From Ascidia mentula (lineage: Eukaryota; Chordata; Ascidiacea; Phlebobranchia; Ascidiidae), in contig OX387200.1 of assembly GCA_947561715.1 (NCBI GenBank), positions 17,300,501 through 17,364,500 of the forward strand: DNA of 64,000 bases, given 5' to 3'. Shown in pieces: positions 1-13,039 of the stretch. A program made the position numbers and the translations under genes. How positions within the stretch are numbered: the stretch's first letter is position 1; every line of letters starts with the position of its first letter. The notes beneath the pieces were generated by a model. That model saw only the letters and a program-made list of their open reading frames with translations. It did not search any database and was not told where the DNA came from.

Positions 1-3000
1 TTTTCAAATGTTTTCCTGTGAATTTAACGTTTTATCCCACATGCGGTAGATGTACTGCTATTTAGTTTTGTTGGTTTGACCTTAAATAAATTATGTTTAT
101 TACATTGAAACGCAGCGAGGAGCGATATGTATTTTATAGCCAAGTAAGAAAAATACGTGTCACTGAAAGAATACCTCTTCGCCAACAGAATCAGAAAAAC
201 AAATAAATGAAAATAGTATTGCACAGAAAAAGCAGCAATAAATATGTATTTGTACAGCTGTAATTTTAAGCATTTCACTCATATTCAAGTTAATATTTAA
301 ATCCACGGGCGATTGAAACCGGCGGCTTATTCGAATAGTGGTACCGACTCGCAGCGCCATTTTGCGGACAGTCGCGATACAGTCCACAAGTAAGGACGCG
401 CGCTTTGGAAGTAAAACACAAATTACCCTAACCCCCATCTGTCCTTGGTGATTCACTGCGAGGCTGTGTTTACGTCATCGCCGCTGTTTCCACCTTCATC
501 GATTTTAGTTGAGTTTTTGGCGCAACTTCGGTAACGTTCGCGCCGCTGCGTTCCAAACTCAGCGCAATTTGCGGCTCGGCTTCTGCGCACCCTGGCTTCA
601 ACGCAGGCACCCGAGGGCCCTTCACGTGCTCGAAACGCGGTCTGCAAGCGACGGACTGGCACTCAGGGACAGCTGAGCTTCCTCGTTAACGGTTTTCATA
701 CCCGCCCGGCAAATCAGCGAGCCCCAGAATTCGTACTGGGAGCTTTTGTAGTCTCCCGAATTGCTTTGTTCGTTCGCGTGGGGGCCCCCGGAGCCGCCGA
801 GTTGTCCGCTTCCGCGCACTGTCGCAATTATTCCCGCCAGTCGATTGCCGACTTTTCCAATAACTCCGCGCGCGTGTTTTGATTTTGCGCGCGCTGACTC
901 CGGGGGCAACAAAACCACACGCGTATTTGAAATTGCGAGTTCCCGCGGACGAAGGAGGCATCGCTAGGGAAGACCTCATCCCGGTGTTCTCATGACTGTG
1001 TAACATGAAGTTTTGTTGCAAGCGGACATGGAAAACTTTAGTGTAGACCAAAAAATAGCCTTGGTATCAGGTCTTTTCTACAAACAAATTTTGCCGAAAT
1101 ATATGGCAAAAAATTGTCATGTGTTTGTGGTGTGCTTGCCAACATAACACATACGACCCTAAAAAGGAACCGAAACGAAGGTTTTGCCCTCAACCTTCCG
1201 CGTGCAACCTTGTTTCAACGCAAAACCCTCGTAGTGGGGCGTCAAAAAACTAACATGGCTCCGTTCTGTGTACACACACTGGCTACCGCCTCGAAAAACG
1301 TGGGACAGACAAAGCGTTGCATTGGAGGGGTACTTGCAACGAATATTCCCCTCCCTTTGGCATCAAAGTCGTAGTGATGACAGGACACGCGTCACCCTTC
1401 CATGATCGGTATTTAATCGGACAAGTTGCCCGCCCCACTGTACAGTGTCTGTTTAAATACTTGTGCCGCGCCGTTAGCGATAGTTGACGGGCCTAATCTG
1501 ACGCCGTTTGGCCAAGTGCTGGCCATTGTGGCATGCCGACGTGCAAGTGACCGTCTGGCGTCACTCATGAAGTGACTTGTTTGAATTGCACTCAACAATT
1601 TTTGCTTCACACAAAACAAAACTAAATAAACAGACTGTTTTGAACTGGAAATGGAATTTATTGATTTGTTTTGTTGAAAAAAAATCGGCATACGATTCAG
1701 TCACGTGATTTCTAAAACTATGCATATCTTGATGTGAGTAATGTTGAACACATATTTTTATGTTTCTTGAAATTTTTGAAAAACAGAATGAGTAAAACAC
1801 CATAATAAGAATATAAACGAAAATGTGTTGCAATGAATTAATACCTTTCCGTTGAGATATACATGTAATTAAACAGCCACCGTGTGTTTAAGCGGCATTT
1901 ACCCAAAGTTTTTTTGATTCAATGCAAGCATCTAAAAGAGTCGGCCATTTTGCCTTTAAAATATTTCCTCTACCTCATGTAAAAATTAATTTAATTTTTG
2001 CCGAGGCCATTTTTTTGCCACCAGTCGATCTTGAAGAGGTCGCTGTGTCCTTGAAGTCTGGGTCTTCCCGGATGTTTTTTCACAGCGGTCGCGTGAGGTG
2101 CATTCCAATAAAATAGCGGCGTCTCGCTCCGCTGTATGGCCACTTTCGTGCGTTTCATAAAGCCACTGCTTAAGAAACTGTTCACCTGCGGCAAGAATTT
2201 TCCCGAAAAACTCCCAGCTCTCGGATGTGAAGCGGGGCGAAAATTCATCACTCGGCTCATCGATTCGCATCCACGTCATCGCTTTGTTCTTCTCCGGCCG
2301 CTGTTTGGCCCCGAAACGCGGTGTTGGCCCGCATTGCTTGTTTGTCGGTGCGCTCGGCCTTCAAACGCGCTCACGGCCCGGTTGGACCTCCGGCCCGGCC
2401 ACCCCCGTCAATCAGGAGGCTAAAGAGGCTCAGCGCTGCGGCGTGAAGGACCACTTAGGGCCGCGGGACTGATCGCGTCCGAGCGCTGCAACTTTGCCCA
2501 GCTGTCTCGCTGGATTGCCCGCTTTGGCCTATTGTGCTTCGACCGATTTTCGTTGGTGAGATTCCGCGGAGATTGTGCGAAAAACGGCCCGAAAGGTTTT
2601 GTTTTGTCTGTGAGTAACCACCATTGGGAAATATGTACGGAAGGATCAATTACGTGACTCGTCAACAATAAATGCCTATGCTGATCGAAACATTTGCATT
2701 GTGTGCAGCTTACTTGTACCATCACTAAATCTATTACATTTATTGAATCAAATACAATAAATGAACAATAAATCGCCAGGACAAACATAATGTTTTTTGA
2801 ATGTATTAATAATTTATCTATAACTTTAAATTCCATAGAATTAGTATGGTATACTATACTGTATACATACAGTACAATTCTGTTTAAACTTATACATATG
2901 TTCCTAATAAATTGTTACCAGTACATTTGCAACATTGTGGGTCAAGACGATTTAATATACCCCGTTAGATGGCGCCATTAAGTAAGCTAGTGCACAACGA

Positions 3001-3020
3001 TGGCGGTGCTCATCATTGCA
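1..3020. other. No recognised gene; CpG-rich patches
   Basis: I could not assign a gene here. Two patches are richer in G, C and CpG than their surroundings, roughly 310-970 and 2020-2560; a third lies at 3750-4010 beyond this entry. Short open frames occur in them on both strands, for example a 97-residue one on the minus strand at 1986-2279. None resembles a family I know and none has convincing splice neighbours. The patches could be regulatory DNA, noncoding first exons, or remnants of coding exons of a gene outside the window. Confidence 0.4.
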
Positions 3021-3033
3021 ACATAACTAACCG

Positions 3034-3085
3034 TATATATAGGCCACTGCATTGGTAACTTTTGAAATTATTTTAAAAGAAAAAG
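3034..3085 (+). promoter_or_regulatory. Possible claudin promoter and noncoding first exon
   Basis: An eight-base TATA motif (TATATATA) lies at 3034-3041. About 45 bp downstream is a strong donor (AAAAG|GTAAGC) at 3085/3086. A noncoding exon starting near 3065 could splice to an acceptor shortly before the claudin ATG at 4455. Two GATGGCG motifs sit just upstream, near 2968 and 3000. This arrangement is inferred; no transcript evidence is available. Confidence 0.25.
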
Positions 3086-3086
3086 G

Positions 3087-4454
3087 TAAGCATGCTTGTG
3101 CTGATTTAAATCATTATTGACAAATCTTTAAATCCATTACACCATCTAATTTAGATATCGATATAACAAACTTTAAACATACGAATTGTAATGTCACAAC
3201 TATATAGCATGTACGAAGGAAAAAAACAGGCCAGCAATTTATGTCACTCAAAAATTAACATGATTAACAAAATCTACGTACATTCACTGTAGAAGCAAAT
3301 GGCTTATATCACATTGCACAGTATTACGTTTCCACTGGTCCTAATCAACGCTTGATTACCAACGTCATATTATAAAATATTAAGACACATTTACAGTTTA
3401 ATCAAACAGGACGAACCTAATTGGACCGAAAAGTACATTGCTATAAATGGTTTTAATTAAATGGTATTGAGTGTACGCATCAACAAACAGTTCTGTATTA
3501 AACCATATAATTTCCACTTATAGTACCAAGTAATATGTTTGTTTTGTAAAAATAAAACTGTGTCATCACTTAATAAGGGTAACTATGTTTTATTTCTTTG
3601 AAAAAAAGGACAATATCCCAATATATAATGGAGTAATCACTCCAGTATATTACGCAGTACTTCATATTAGTAATCCGGCACAGCATGTAAACCTTTCAAT
3701 GCGCTTTGGTGTTTGTTCATCCCAGTGACGACGACCAAAATTTCCCCGTTTAATCCTATTCTATGCCTGATCGCTTTAATCTCGTCCTCGCACGATCATC
3801 GCCCAAATGTAGGGCAGTAAGTTTTCTCCAGGCAAGTTTCACCCGGCCCGCGTTTGATTGGGAAGCTGTGGCCGATCTCGCTGTCTGGAGTTCGTCTTGA
3901 AGGAGCAAAGTTTGCTGAAAGAATCGCTTGCCACCGACGGAAGTTTGTTTTGATGCCAGGGCGGGTGCGAGATAAGAAATGAATTTTCTGTCTGCTTGTC
4001 TCAACAGTTGCGTTTGGAAGACTCAGTCCGATAAAGGAGAAGTGTGAGATTCAGGAAATGAGGCTCGCCTTATGCCGCAAACTACAAAACACCGCCCTAA
4101 ACACCAGCACGTTTACTCAGCCTTAAAGTTACGGATGTACCTCATCGGAAAGTTAGTTTGTTGTAACGAGGTAGATGCATGGACGTCGGTAGTTTGCTCG
4201 CTTCAAGTAGACAGAATTTGGGTGAAAAGAGTTTATTTAAGTTATTAAACCGAACCTAATTGATTTTCCAAATACATTTGTTACAAAAACGTAAAAAAAT
4301 GAGTTACGATATTTTTTTGTTTAAAATTGTTTCAGTTTTAATTAAAAACACTTTATTAATAGAGAAAACGCTTATAACGTCGCTTATCTATAACTAATCC
4401 TGTGTTTTAACTCTAAAGAACAGCCGGTGCATAATTTATCAAGTAAAAGTTAGT
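3087..4454. other. Gene-free stretch before claudin
   Basis: AT-rich DNA with a GC-richer patch at about 3750-4010. It has no supportable exon other than a possible 5' UTR segment just before 4455. If the proposed upstream first exon is real, this is the first intron of the claudin gene. Confidence 0.4.
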
Positions 4455-6338
4455 ATGTTTCCAAACACGACCGGCCCTAACAACAATTTATTTCCGACTC
4501 TACTCCAACTTTTCGGGTTGGTTTTCGGTTTTTTATGTGACGCCGGATCGCTATGGTGCCTCTTTGATCCCTGCTGGAAAACTTCGAGCGCTGACTTAGC
4601 CGTCCAACCCTACAGCATATGTTACGGTATATGGATTGGTTGCACTGTGAACACCGATGGAAGTTGGGTGTGTGACGGCTATTTTGGGAAAACGGTCATT
4701 GACCGAAACATTAGTCGTAAGTCGTACGTACTGCAGTGATATCTGTGATCTCGCACAGCGCCATTTCGTTAATTACTGTCGAAATTTTGCCGGCTCAACT
4801 GTACAACATTTAAAAGAGGTTGTTATTTTGTGCCCACGACACGACGTGTATTAAAGTAGCTATAGGCTACAATAAAATACTATACATCTTAATCCGAATA
4901 AGAAAAACAAAACATGTGTTTTCTTTTAGTTTTTGTGTGAAACTGTTTCTGAGTTGTGATGTAGCCGGTTTGAAATCAAGTTATTTGATCCATTGAAACG
5001 GGATGCTTTCATGTTCCTGATTTAAATCTTTTTTCACTTTGTAATAAAAACTCTTTTACCTTTGTTGTATAGCGCGGCAGCATTACTGCAGAGCAGCGAC
5101 CATAACGGCTATCATATTCGTTTCATTTTCCTTGCTCCTTGGCGGATATGGGAGTTACTGCTGCAAAATCAAATCCCTTCACGCTCAGCAGAAAGGAAAG
5201 TGTGTCAACATTTCAGGCTGGTTTGCTCTTATCGCAGGTAACATGACGTGGGCAATACCTGTGAAAGAACATGTACTAACAGTTAACAGCTGCACTGATG
5301 AGACCTTACAGGTCGAAACAATGTGTACACCCTGTTTGCACCTCTCAATGAATATAATTGCTTTGTTTGCACATATAACTTGAACTGATATTCCGTTAAA
5401 TGCAGATATTCTTACACAGGGGCCTTGGTGGGTTCGGCTGGTTGTTGGTATCTACTGGAAATTTACAACGAGAGAATTTGGTATCATCAGGCGCAGAATG
5501 CAGGTCTAGGTTACACAATGGGACGTGGAATTTGGATGGCTCTTGCTTCGGGATTGTTTGGACTGATAAGTGGTAAAAATATTGTTTTACGAGAATACTT
5601 TTTTTTCATAGTTACTGTATTTTTTTATGTTATATTATATAACAAGTTGTATCAGGAACACAACTCACGGGTTTTCTCATAATTCTGAGTATAAAGAGAC
5701 TGGCCCATATTGTTATTAACACTGTCATGTTAAAATAAGACGTTTCGACAAAAACTTATGTCATTTTATTTTAACATGACAAGGTTAATAACATTATGGG
5801 CCAGTTTCTTTATACTCAGAAGTTGTATCAGTCTTGTGACACTGAGCTGTACTTTTCTGGTCTTGGCACTGTTAAAAATAGTGATTTTTTATTTGTTTTG
5901 CAAAATTTCAAAAGTATATACCAATTTTGTGTTGTTATCTTATTTTTTTTCATACACAACGCTATTGCGAAATGATCTGATAACTTTTGACTTCCTCCCA
6001 AAATAATATCGATTTCATTGACGTATGATGACCAAAATAGTACTTGTTCTTGGATTTTGTACTTATACCTAAACCAACAGCAAATCTGCGAGAGCTGTTA
6101 CAAATTTTTAAACGTTATTTTAAAAAAAATGATAGGTGTTATAACCATATTTGTTTTCAAACTTTGCACAGGAATCTGCCAGCTAATATCTCGATCGGGC
6201 TGCTTTTTGTACGAAGACTCACAAGAGCTTGACTTTGACAACAAATTCCACAATATACCAATTCCAACGACCAGATCGTATCGACCAAAATACAGTAAAC
6301 GAAACTACGCTCCCAGGAACACATCGGAATACATCTGA
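4455..6338 (+). CDS. Claudin-family tight-junction protein
   Basis: Claudins are four-helix membrane proteins that seal the paracellular space at tight junctions. Exons 4455-4716, 5073-5237, 5420-5572 and 6172-6338 join in phase to 248 residues, normal for the family. The first extracellular loop carries the claudin signature W-GLW-C-C as W41, GIW (58-60), C63 and C73. Exon 2 encodes helix 2, a short basic loop and helix 3; exon 3 encodes extracellular loop 2 and helix 4. The cytoplasmic tail is rich in Tyr, Arg and Asn and ends SEYI, close to the YV PDZ-binding end of vertebrate claudins. The start is the first ATG before helix 1. An AATAAA lies at 6518-6523. Intron 3 holds a palindromic element (5683-5821). 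The gene is convergent with the amnionless homologue 285 bp away. The family is secure from the loop signature; the subtype is not assigned. Confidence 0.9.
5683..5821. mobile_element. Palindromic MITE-like element in claudin intron 3
   Basis: Two arms of about 55 bp, near 5683-5737 and 5765-5821, are imperfect reverse complements (TTCTGAGTATAAAGAGACTG against its complement at the right end) around a short loop. A 12-base direct repeat AAGTTGTATCAG occurs at 5644-5655 and 5821-5832, so the left copy stands about 28 bp away from the left arm. The structure suggests a foldback or MITE insertion. The family is not identified. Confidence 0.6.
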
Positions 6339-6623
6339 CCAACTCAGGATGCATGTTGATGTTGTTGCTTGAAACACGACACGTCGATGTTTTTATTCGG
6401 TTCTGCTGTTTTCGAGTAATTGTATGAAGTAAAAATTTACAAATGTTTTATACTTTTATAAGTGCTGGCGAATTTAAATCAAGATTATTTGCGCTTCCCA
6501 GACATATTTCTCTTCTCAATAAATACAAAAAGCTTAGCGTGATTTTTATGGTGAATTATTTTATGACGTCATATACGAGTGGCTTGATTCCAAAAAACAA
6601 CTTTTGAATTCGGTTAAAATCAT

Positions 6624-9600
6624 CTAAACGTCTTCTTCTCTGTACATGGGATTTCCAAAGGTAATGCCAAAGTCGCTGGTCATGGCGCTCATGCTTGGCA
6701 TACCAGTCACACTTGAATCAAGCGATTCGCCTTCCATTGCTTCAACAGCCGGTTTCTGCGTTAAAAAAATTAAATTACAAGTATCGGCTGAAATATTTTT
6801 TCAAGTTTTAAAATTTGTCAAACGAAAATAGTTTCGACGTGTCAAACAGCAATAAAATGTTTTTACTTCATGAAATCTACTTAACCAGCCACACTTCTTT
6901 CGCGTGACACAAGTTAACCTTCCATTCACCTGTCAAACAGTTAGTGGAGTACAATTCATTGATACTTTACCACATAGCAATAAAATAAAAGCGTAAAGTG
7001 GGCATTTACAATGTGGGGCAAAAACAGTAACTGTTAACTGGTTCGTATAGGAAATAAACGACCACAATCGAATATGCAGAAGCAGACGCGTGCAGATTTC
7101 TGCTGAAATGCAAGGGTTCAATTTCTTTTGGGAAAGTCTAGACATTTCTAATGCAAAACCTCAACATGCGCATTGGTATAGATAGATTTGGTTTGGAATT
7201 ATTTATAAAATATGTGGGTTATATTGAATGACCTACCTGACTATAACCCATATTGTACATGGGGTTTTCCACGTGTGTTGAATCGTCTTTAAACTGAAAG
7301 AGCTTGAACTTCTGTTGGTAAGCAACCCTGGGTGAGGAAACACGAACTATTTTGGTAAAGCACGATCACAAGCAGGTCACGAATTTCAAAAAGGATTTAA
7401 TTCAAAGCTTTGCGAGAATAGGAGGGTGCGCAAGTTGTTGATTTAATTGAGTAAATATTATGACTTTAAGTGGGACTCGTTTTCCAGACCAGCGACGCGG
7501 GCAGGTCAGAACGAATTGGCTTTGTTAGTTTAAAGCGCTTCCATATTGAAACAGACGCACTTGGATCAGCAACCGCTATATTCAAAGGAGAATATTTGTA
7601 GAAACTGACTTTTTTAAACACAGGTAAACGATTTTGTGTGCTGGGTTGTTGTGCGTATATTACATTTTGAATATTGTTTGAAGTCCTGTGGTTAACCCAC
7701 ATTAAAAGCAACTTTTTTTGACACAACATTAAGATATATTTTCCCTCGCCAAGATACCTCGAACTTGGTAAATTCAATCTTCCCAGCGTCAAATATAATA
7801 TTTTGCCAACATAACACCCCATTTTTGCCATGGGAGCACTTCCCATACCGTTTGTTGTAGAAGACCAAACCAGCGGTTATCAACAGTATTCCCGCGATGA
7901 CGCCAATCACAATCCCTGCGATTTGGCCTGATGACAGACCTGAACCGGTTGGATCGCCTGAAGCGCGAACCGTCACGTTTACCGCCCCCATTCCACTCGA
8001 CGCTGAAAGTAAAATTATCACAAATATAAGTCATAGGCAAAAAACTACAGTCGGTCCGAGCAACGTGAAACCACTTGCACAGTCACTTCAGTATTTACTT
8101 TTATTTACAAACCACAAAATCAAGGTGTAACTGAAGGACGTGGTTATAAACTAAAAGAAAACCTGATTTTAAGTAATTGGCGACTTCATTTGCAAACTTT
8201 TGGGCGGATTTTCCATTGTCTTCTGCGGTTACCATAACTTGTATGTAATCGGAACTGGCTCTTGCAGAAATACCTGAGTGCAAACTCGTAATAGTTGAAT
8301 TGGTTTCTTTGAATCAACTTAACTTAGTGCAGCTTGTACCTTGAGTGCCGACACCCGCACGCACGTTCGAAGACGCACCTGACATTGCAAGGCCAATCTT
8401 TGACAAGGCGAAATGGCAACTTCGGTACTAAAATATACAGGTTAATTTGTTTTTTACCGCTTTTACCAACAGTGAACAGTTCTTAGTGAACGTATGTCAG
8501 TGAATTACTTCCGATTTCCCAAGCAAAGTATTCAAATAACTCGACATCGCGTTTTCGGTATAACCCGTTTCGTATTGAAACGTCACCGTGGCGCCGCAAA
8601 GCGGACAGCACTGGCCTGCTGCCTTAATCGGGTCCTTGCACTGCTGTGAACTTTTGCATTGGAATGAGTTGCATATTTGTGCCTGAATTTCCTGTTTTAC
8701 AAATGCATGGATTATTTTTATCGTTCTTTGAAAGTTTATGAATGGATTATGAACCTACTGCTGTATTAGACCCGGTTCTGCATGCACATCCTGTCACATC
8801 TGGGCATTGACTCGGGTTTATGGCCACTTGTCCGTCTCCTTGAAACTGGTAGTAGCCACCACCCGACGAACGGTAGCTAACTAATTCGTTTGTGCCGTAA
8901 GCCTATTTCAAAACAAATTTAAATGGTAAAAAGTTTTATGTGATTTAGACCAAAAAGTAATACAAAATCAGAACCCATGAACTAATTAAAAAGAACTTAG
9001 TTTTAAAAGAAATATTTTCCTATACAACTAGCTCGTTGGAAATCAAGAGAGTTGTTTGCTGGTCAAATAAGAAGCCATAAATTACACGTATGTCATTTGT
9101 ATCGCGGCAATGTGAGAATATATACAGAGTTACGCCATCGCTTTCCATACAATCTATTTAGGTTGCAGCGCATCTTGAACCAATACCTTTTCCCACACAG
9201 AAAATGACTGCAGCCCAAAGTCATAAGAAAGTGTTGTGATCCAGGAATTCTGTTCCGGAAAAAGGGCAGCGTCGTGTTCACATGGTACCTAATATAACAA
9301 AATGAGTATTTACAACAGATAAGATTATTCGCTACGTGTTTTATAAACAATGATCAAAACCTTTTCCACGTCCAACAAGTCCATTGGATTCATTGCATCT
9401 CCACTTCCAAGATTGGCTTGCCAGTTTGCTGCATCAAACCAATTGTCCGGTTGTGAATTGAACCTGATGACTACATGCAATAATGCTAAAGTTTAATACA
9501 GGATTCGGCAGCCTATGTGTGGCATGGATGATAATGCATGGCACACCGAGATATTTACGAGTTTGGAATGTGCCAGGGTTTACCTTGACGTAGTTGGAAT

Positions 9601-11068
9601 TGTTGCGATTGTAAGAAAAGATAAAAAAGGCCAGAATGATTTATTTACCTTTAAAATTGTACATGCTACGTAAAAAACTGTACAAAGTGGCCTCGCGGAA
9701 GTTAATCACATTCTGTTATCACTTGCGTTCATAACGTGGTGTGATATGTAATTATGTAGGTTTTGAAAGATGTTTATAAAAAAAAATATTCTATCTGCGG
9801 TTACCGTGATCGTCGTGGCCATCTTCGTGACATGAGCTTAATGATTCATCAGGTCCCCAATTTACTCCGTCGGCAAATATAAACTCACCATCCAAAGGCA
9901 AAACCTGGGAGTGATAATGAAACTTTCATTCCGGGGAAATTTGTTGTCGCTTTAAATCAGCAATAGTTACTCACGATTTCGGTGATGGTAAAATTGCTTT
10001 GAACAAAGATTGACATTCTCTGAAAAACATGAAAATCTTTATTTGAGACAATCCAGTTCGTAAAACACAAATAGGACAAGCTTGGAATAATTTTACAAAT
10101 TACTATATTCCTCTGAATTTATTGTGTTTACTGTAGGGAACTGAAAATGCCCATGGGCGAAATATATATTCCTGGTCAAAAGCCACGCTGATCTTGCAGT
10201 AAAAAGCTATACTGCTTATTTTTAGTGTGATTACGAAAGTATAGTTTCTGTTATTTTAAAGCATGTATCTCATAAAGCAATAGTGTTTGGACCAGTAAAT
10301 GGAACTTTGGCACGTTAGGGAAACTGCAGTACAAATACCAGGCGACTGGCACAGCTTGTGGAACGGGGCAATTTTATCACCACAATAAAATGTTGTTTGA
10401 CGCACAAAACTGCACCAATAAACTACGAATGCACACAAACTGAACGCATGCTTCTTTGTCTCTTGCAGTAGGTTTAACTATTTACCAACTGGTGTGTCCC
10501 TGTTAAATACAATGTGTTGTTAGTTTAAAGCGCTTCTGCCCAAAATTTTTTCCGTTACATCGGTACACATACTGAGGACAAAAAAGTCTGAACTTCTTTA
10601 TGCACAGACCAATATATACAATATAGGCTAGCCTCAGCTGTAGACTATATTGGAAATCTTACAAATTATTTAAAAAACTTTGGTCTTTTAATCATATCGA
10701 TAGGCGAGCAACTAAAAGAAAGTAACTGCAAAAACATTTGTCCTATGCATTACTCACCGAGTTTTGATCGAACTCGATTTTGTCCCCACCACACGGTATC
10801 CCATGTTCGGCATCAAGCCAACGATCCGGATTTTCAAAGTTGCTGTTTGTAACAAACGTGTGACTCCGGCTTATTGCGCTTCCTTAAACACAGTAAGATT
10901 GACTTGTATTCTTACTTTTTTGCTTGAAATGCATTGTAGATATTGCATTATTTATGGGCACTTGGCAACACATTAACAGTTTAGTTACAATCAGCTTCTT
11001 TTACTATGCTTACCCCTATATATCAACAGAGCTTGCAGAACTATCAAAACGGTTACGGGATGCATCAT
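6624..11068 (-). CDS. AMN: Amnionless homologue (cubilin partner)
   Basis: Amnionless is the type I membrane subunit of the cubam receptor; it carries cubilin to the cell surface and drives its endocytosis. Thirteen exons join in phase: 11014-11068, 10758-10882, 9975-10019, 9805-9904, 9361-9470, 9187-9288, 8759-8902, 8509-8691, 8340-8427, 8163-8273, 7849-8002, 7237-7327 and 6624-6755. They give 479 residues (human about 453). The protein has a signal peptide (MMHPVTVLIVLQALL), then the N-terminal repeat region with family motifs such as IPCGGDKIEF, LPLDGEF and VPCEHDAALF. A Cys-rich segment (about 180-290) contains CPDVTGCAC and GQCCPLCGATV. One transmembrane helix lies near 382-403. The short cytoplasmic tail has two NPMY motifs (427-430 and 471-474) where human AMN has FxNPxF endocytic signals. 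Motif order matches human AMN throughout, so the call is firm. No cubilin gene is in the window. Confidence 0.9.
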
Positions 11069-13039
11069 TTTGCTACAACTGTGACTGCACTTCGTAGTTA
11101 TACAACTTGTTGTACCGTTGAATCAAAACCACTGTCCAATGCCTGTTGAGTGCAGCAACTTGCAAGAAAAAGGGGGCGTGGGCAAATAGTCGAGAGGAAA
11201 GTTGATTTCCAAAAACACTCAAAGTGATGCTAATAATACGTTGTTGTGTGTTTAGATTTTTTAAACTTTTGAACATTATAAAAAATTAAACTTTGAAAGA
11301 CAAGTGATTTTTGTTTTATTTTAATAAACTGTGACAATTTCAAACTTTCGCGTAAGTGTAAATACTATTATCTAATTTTGGGTGAGTTGTTGGTGTAAAA
11401 AAACAGCACACAGTTTCATCGTACTTATCGTTTTTACAACGTACATGAAATCAATCATGAAACGAAGCTGTTGTACACTACTAATCTTTCCAACCTCGGA
11501 CTTAAAAGCTAACACAACGTATGAACTTGCCTCTTAACTGACGTCCGTATCCACGTACTGCAGAGTGCCAAATAACTTTAAAAACTTTGTGGGTTTTACA
11601 AATTTAAAATGCAATCTTTCACGGAGAAACGTTCTTTTATTAGAATAAAGCATGCCACTACGCTATACAATACACAGAATTATTACTCCAAGTTTCGATA
11701 CAATGTGCACATTTACAGTTGCCCCGAAACCAAACAGGCAAACAAGGAAAAATCAAATTACACAACGCGAAATTGATGCTAGTTACATATGCACAAGATA
11801 CAACCAAAATTAAATTACAGCGTCGATTATGTTGGAAGGGACACGGAATCGATATGCAGTATCTTAGAACTTTTTGAAATGGGAGTGTTATACGTATTGT
11901 TGAATACATTTGATGGGTTTTCAGTGGTTTCCAACCAAGTTACAAAATACGTTGACCATATTGGTTAAAATAAAAAAATCATAAGGGGAAATAATAACTG
12001 GTACAAGCAAAATTTGTGTTTTTGATAAATACGAAACAAATTGATGTTCTATTCTTTTGAATGGTGCAGTTACTGCCAACTTAATACCGGACTGTTAATG
12101 TTTAGATAACAACTCCCTTGGGGGAATATATGAATTTTTGACAAATGTTTAATGACAGGAAATTTTAATGCTCAACAATTCAGAAAAAGTAAACACCATC
12201 ATAGCAATGTTTGTTGAAAGTGTGGCGTGTTTGCTTTCAAAGCATTTATATTATTTCTTTAATGCATTGTACAAACAATTTTTTTCCAGAAATTTGAAAT
12301 ATGCGAGAAAAAAACCATTGTACAAATATACAATAAATAATATAAATTCAAGCAGACCCTTCTATGGTATGTTCGCCTCAACCTTCACAAAATCCTTCCA
12401 ACAAAAATGCAACAGACATATAAGTCTAATTTTAACTACTTAGTTAGGCAATTCAATTAAACTTATTTCTGAATAAACTTATAAAACTAGCGAGTAAACA
12501 AAAATTGCATTAGATAAAAAAAAGAACATTTTGTCTATTAAACCAAGTAAATATAATTAGCTTTTGCCCCAGTCTCTGATATTTTTAACTGTATCAAAAG
12601 TAACAACTATGCTCTTATTGCATTAAACCCACCTCAAAAAATAATATTAGTTATTTTTACATTATCATTTAAACTTTAAAAACTGTGTTGAAGCTACATT
12701 TTAAAACTGCGTTATAATGTACAGAATAAAAATCGGGACTGAAGTGACAAAATTACAGTAAATAACATAGTTCAGTATTTGAAGTAGACCTAATGCAACA
12801 AGTGTTTAGTTGCACTTTTGATACAGTTAAAGAACACAAAACAAATTGTGTTTATCCATGTATATAATCTACCAGTAAGATGGTCAACATATTCTGCAAC
12901 AAAAGTTGGAAACCACTGAAGTAACAAACCCCACCAACAAAAATGCTCTTGGCTAACAACATTACAAGGACCTGTTTTCGTGTATTGGTTGCTGAAAGAG
13001 TCATATTTCCAATAAAATGTAAATGTGCACCAGCCGGTT
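11069..13039. other. Intergenic, AT-rich
   Basis: Lies between the amnionless start (upstream region) and the stop codon of the first TRAF gene. It should hold the amnionless promoter on one side and the TRAF 3' UTR on the other. I see no supportable coding exon, RNA gene or clear repeat. Confidence 0.5.

Noticed and set aside
1986-2279. A 97-codon minus-strand frame in a CpG-rich patch
   Set aside because: Looks somewhat protein-like, but has no family resemblance, no linked exons and overlaps frames of similar length on both strands.
5401-5419. Alternative acceptor for claudin exon 3 at 5405/5406
   Set aside because: Phase is wrong after exon 2; only the acceptor before 5420 restores the frame into helix 4.
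9463-9466. Acceptor CAG before 9463 for an amnionless exon
   Set aside because: It breaks the phase from the 9805 donor; the upstream TAG acceptor giving a start at 9470 keeps the frame.
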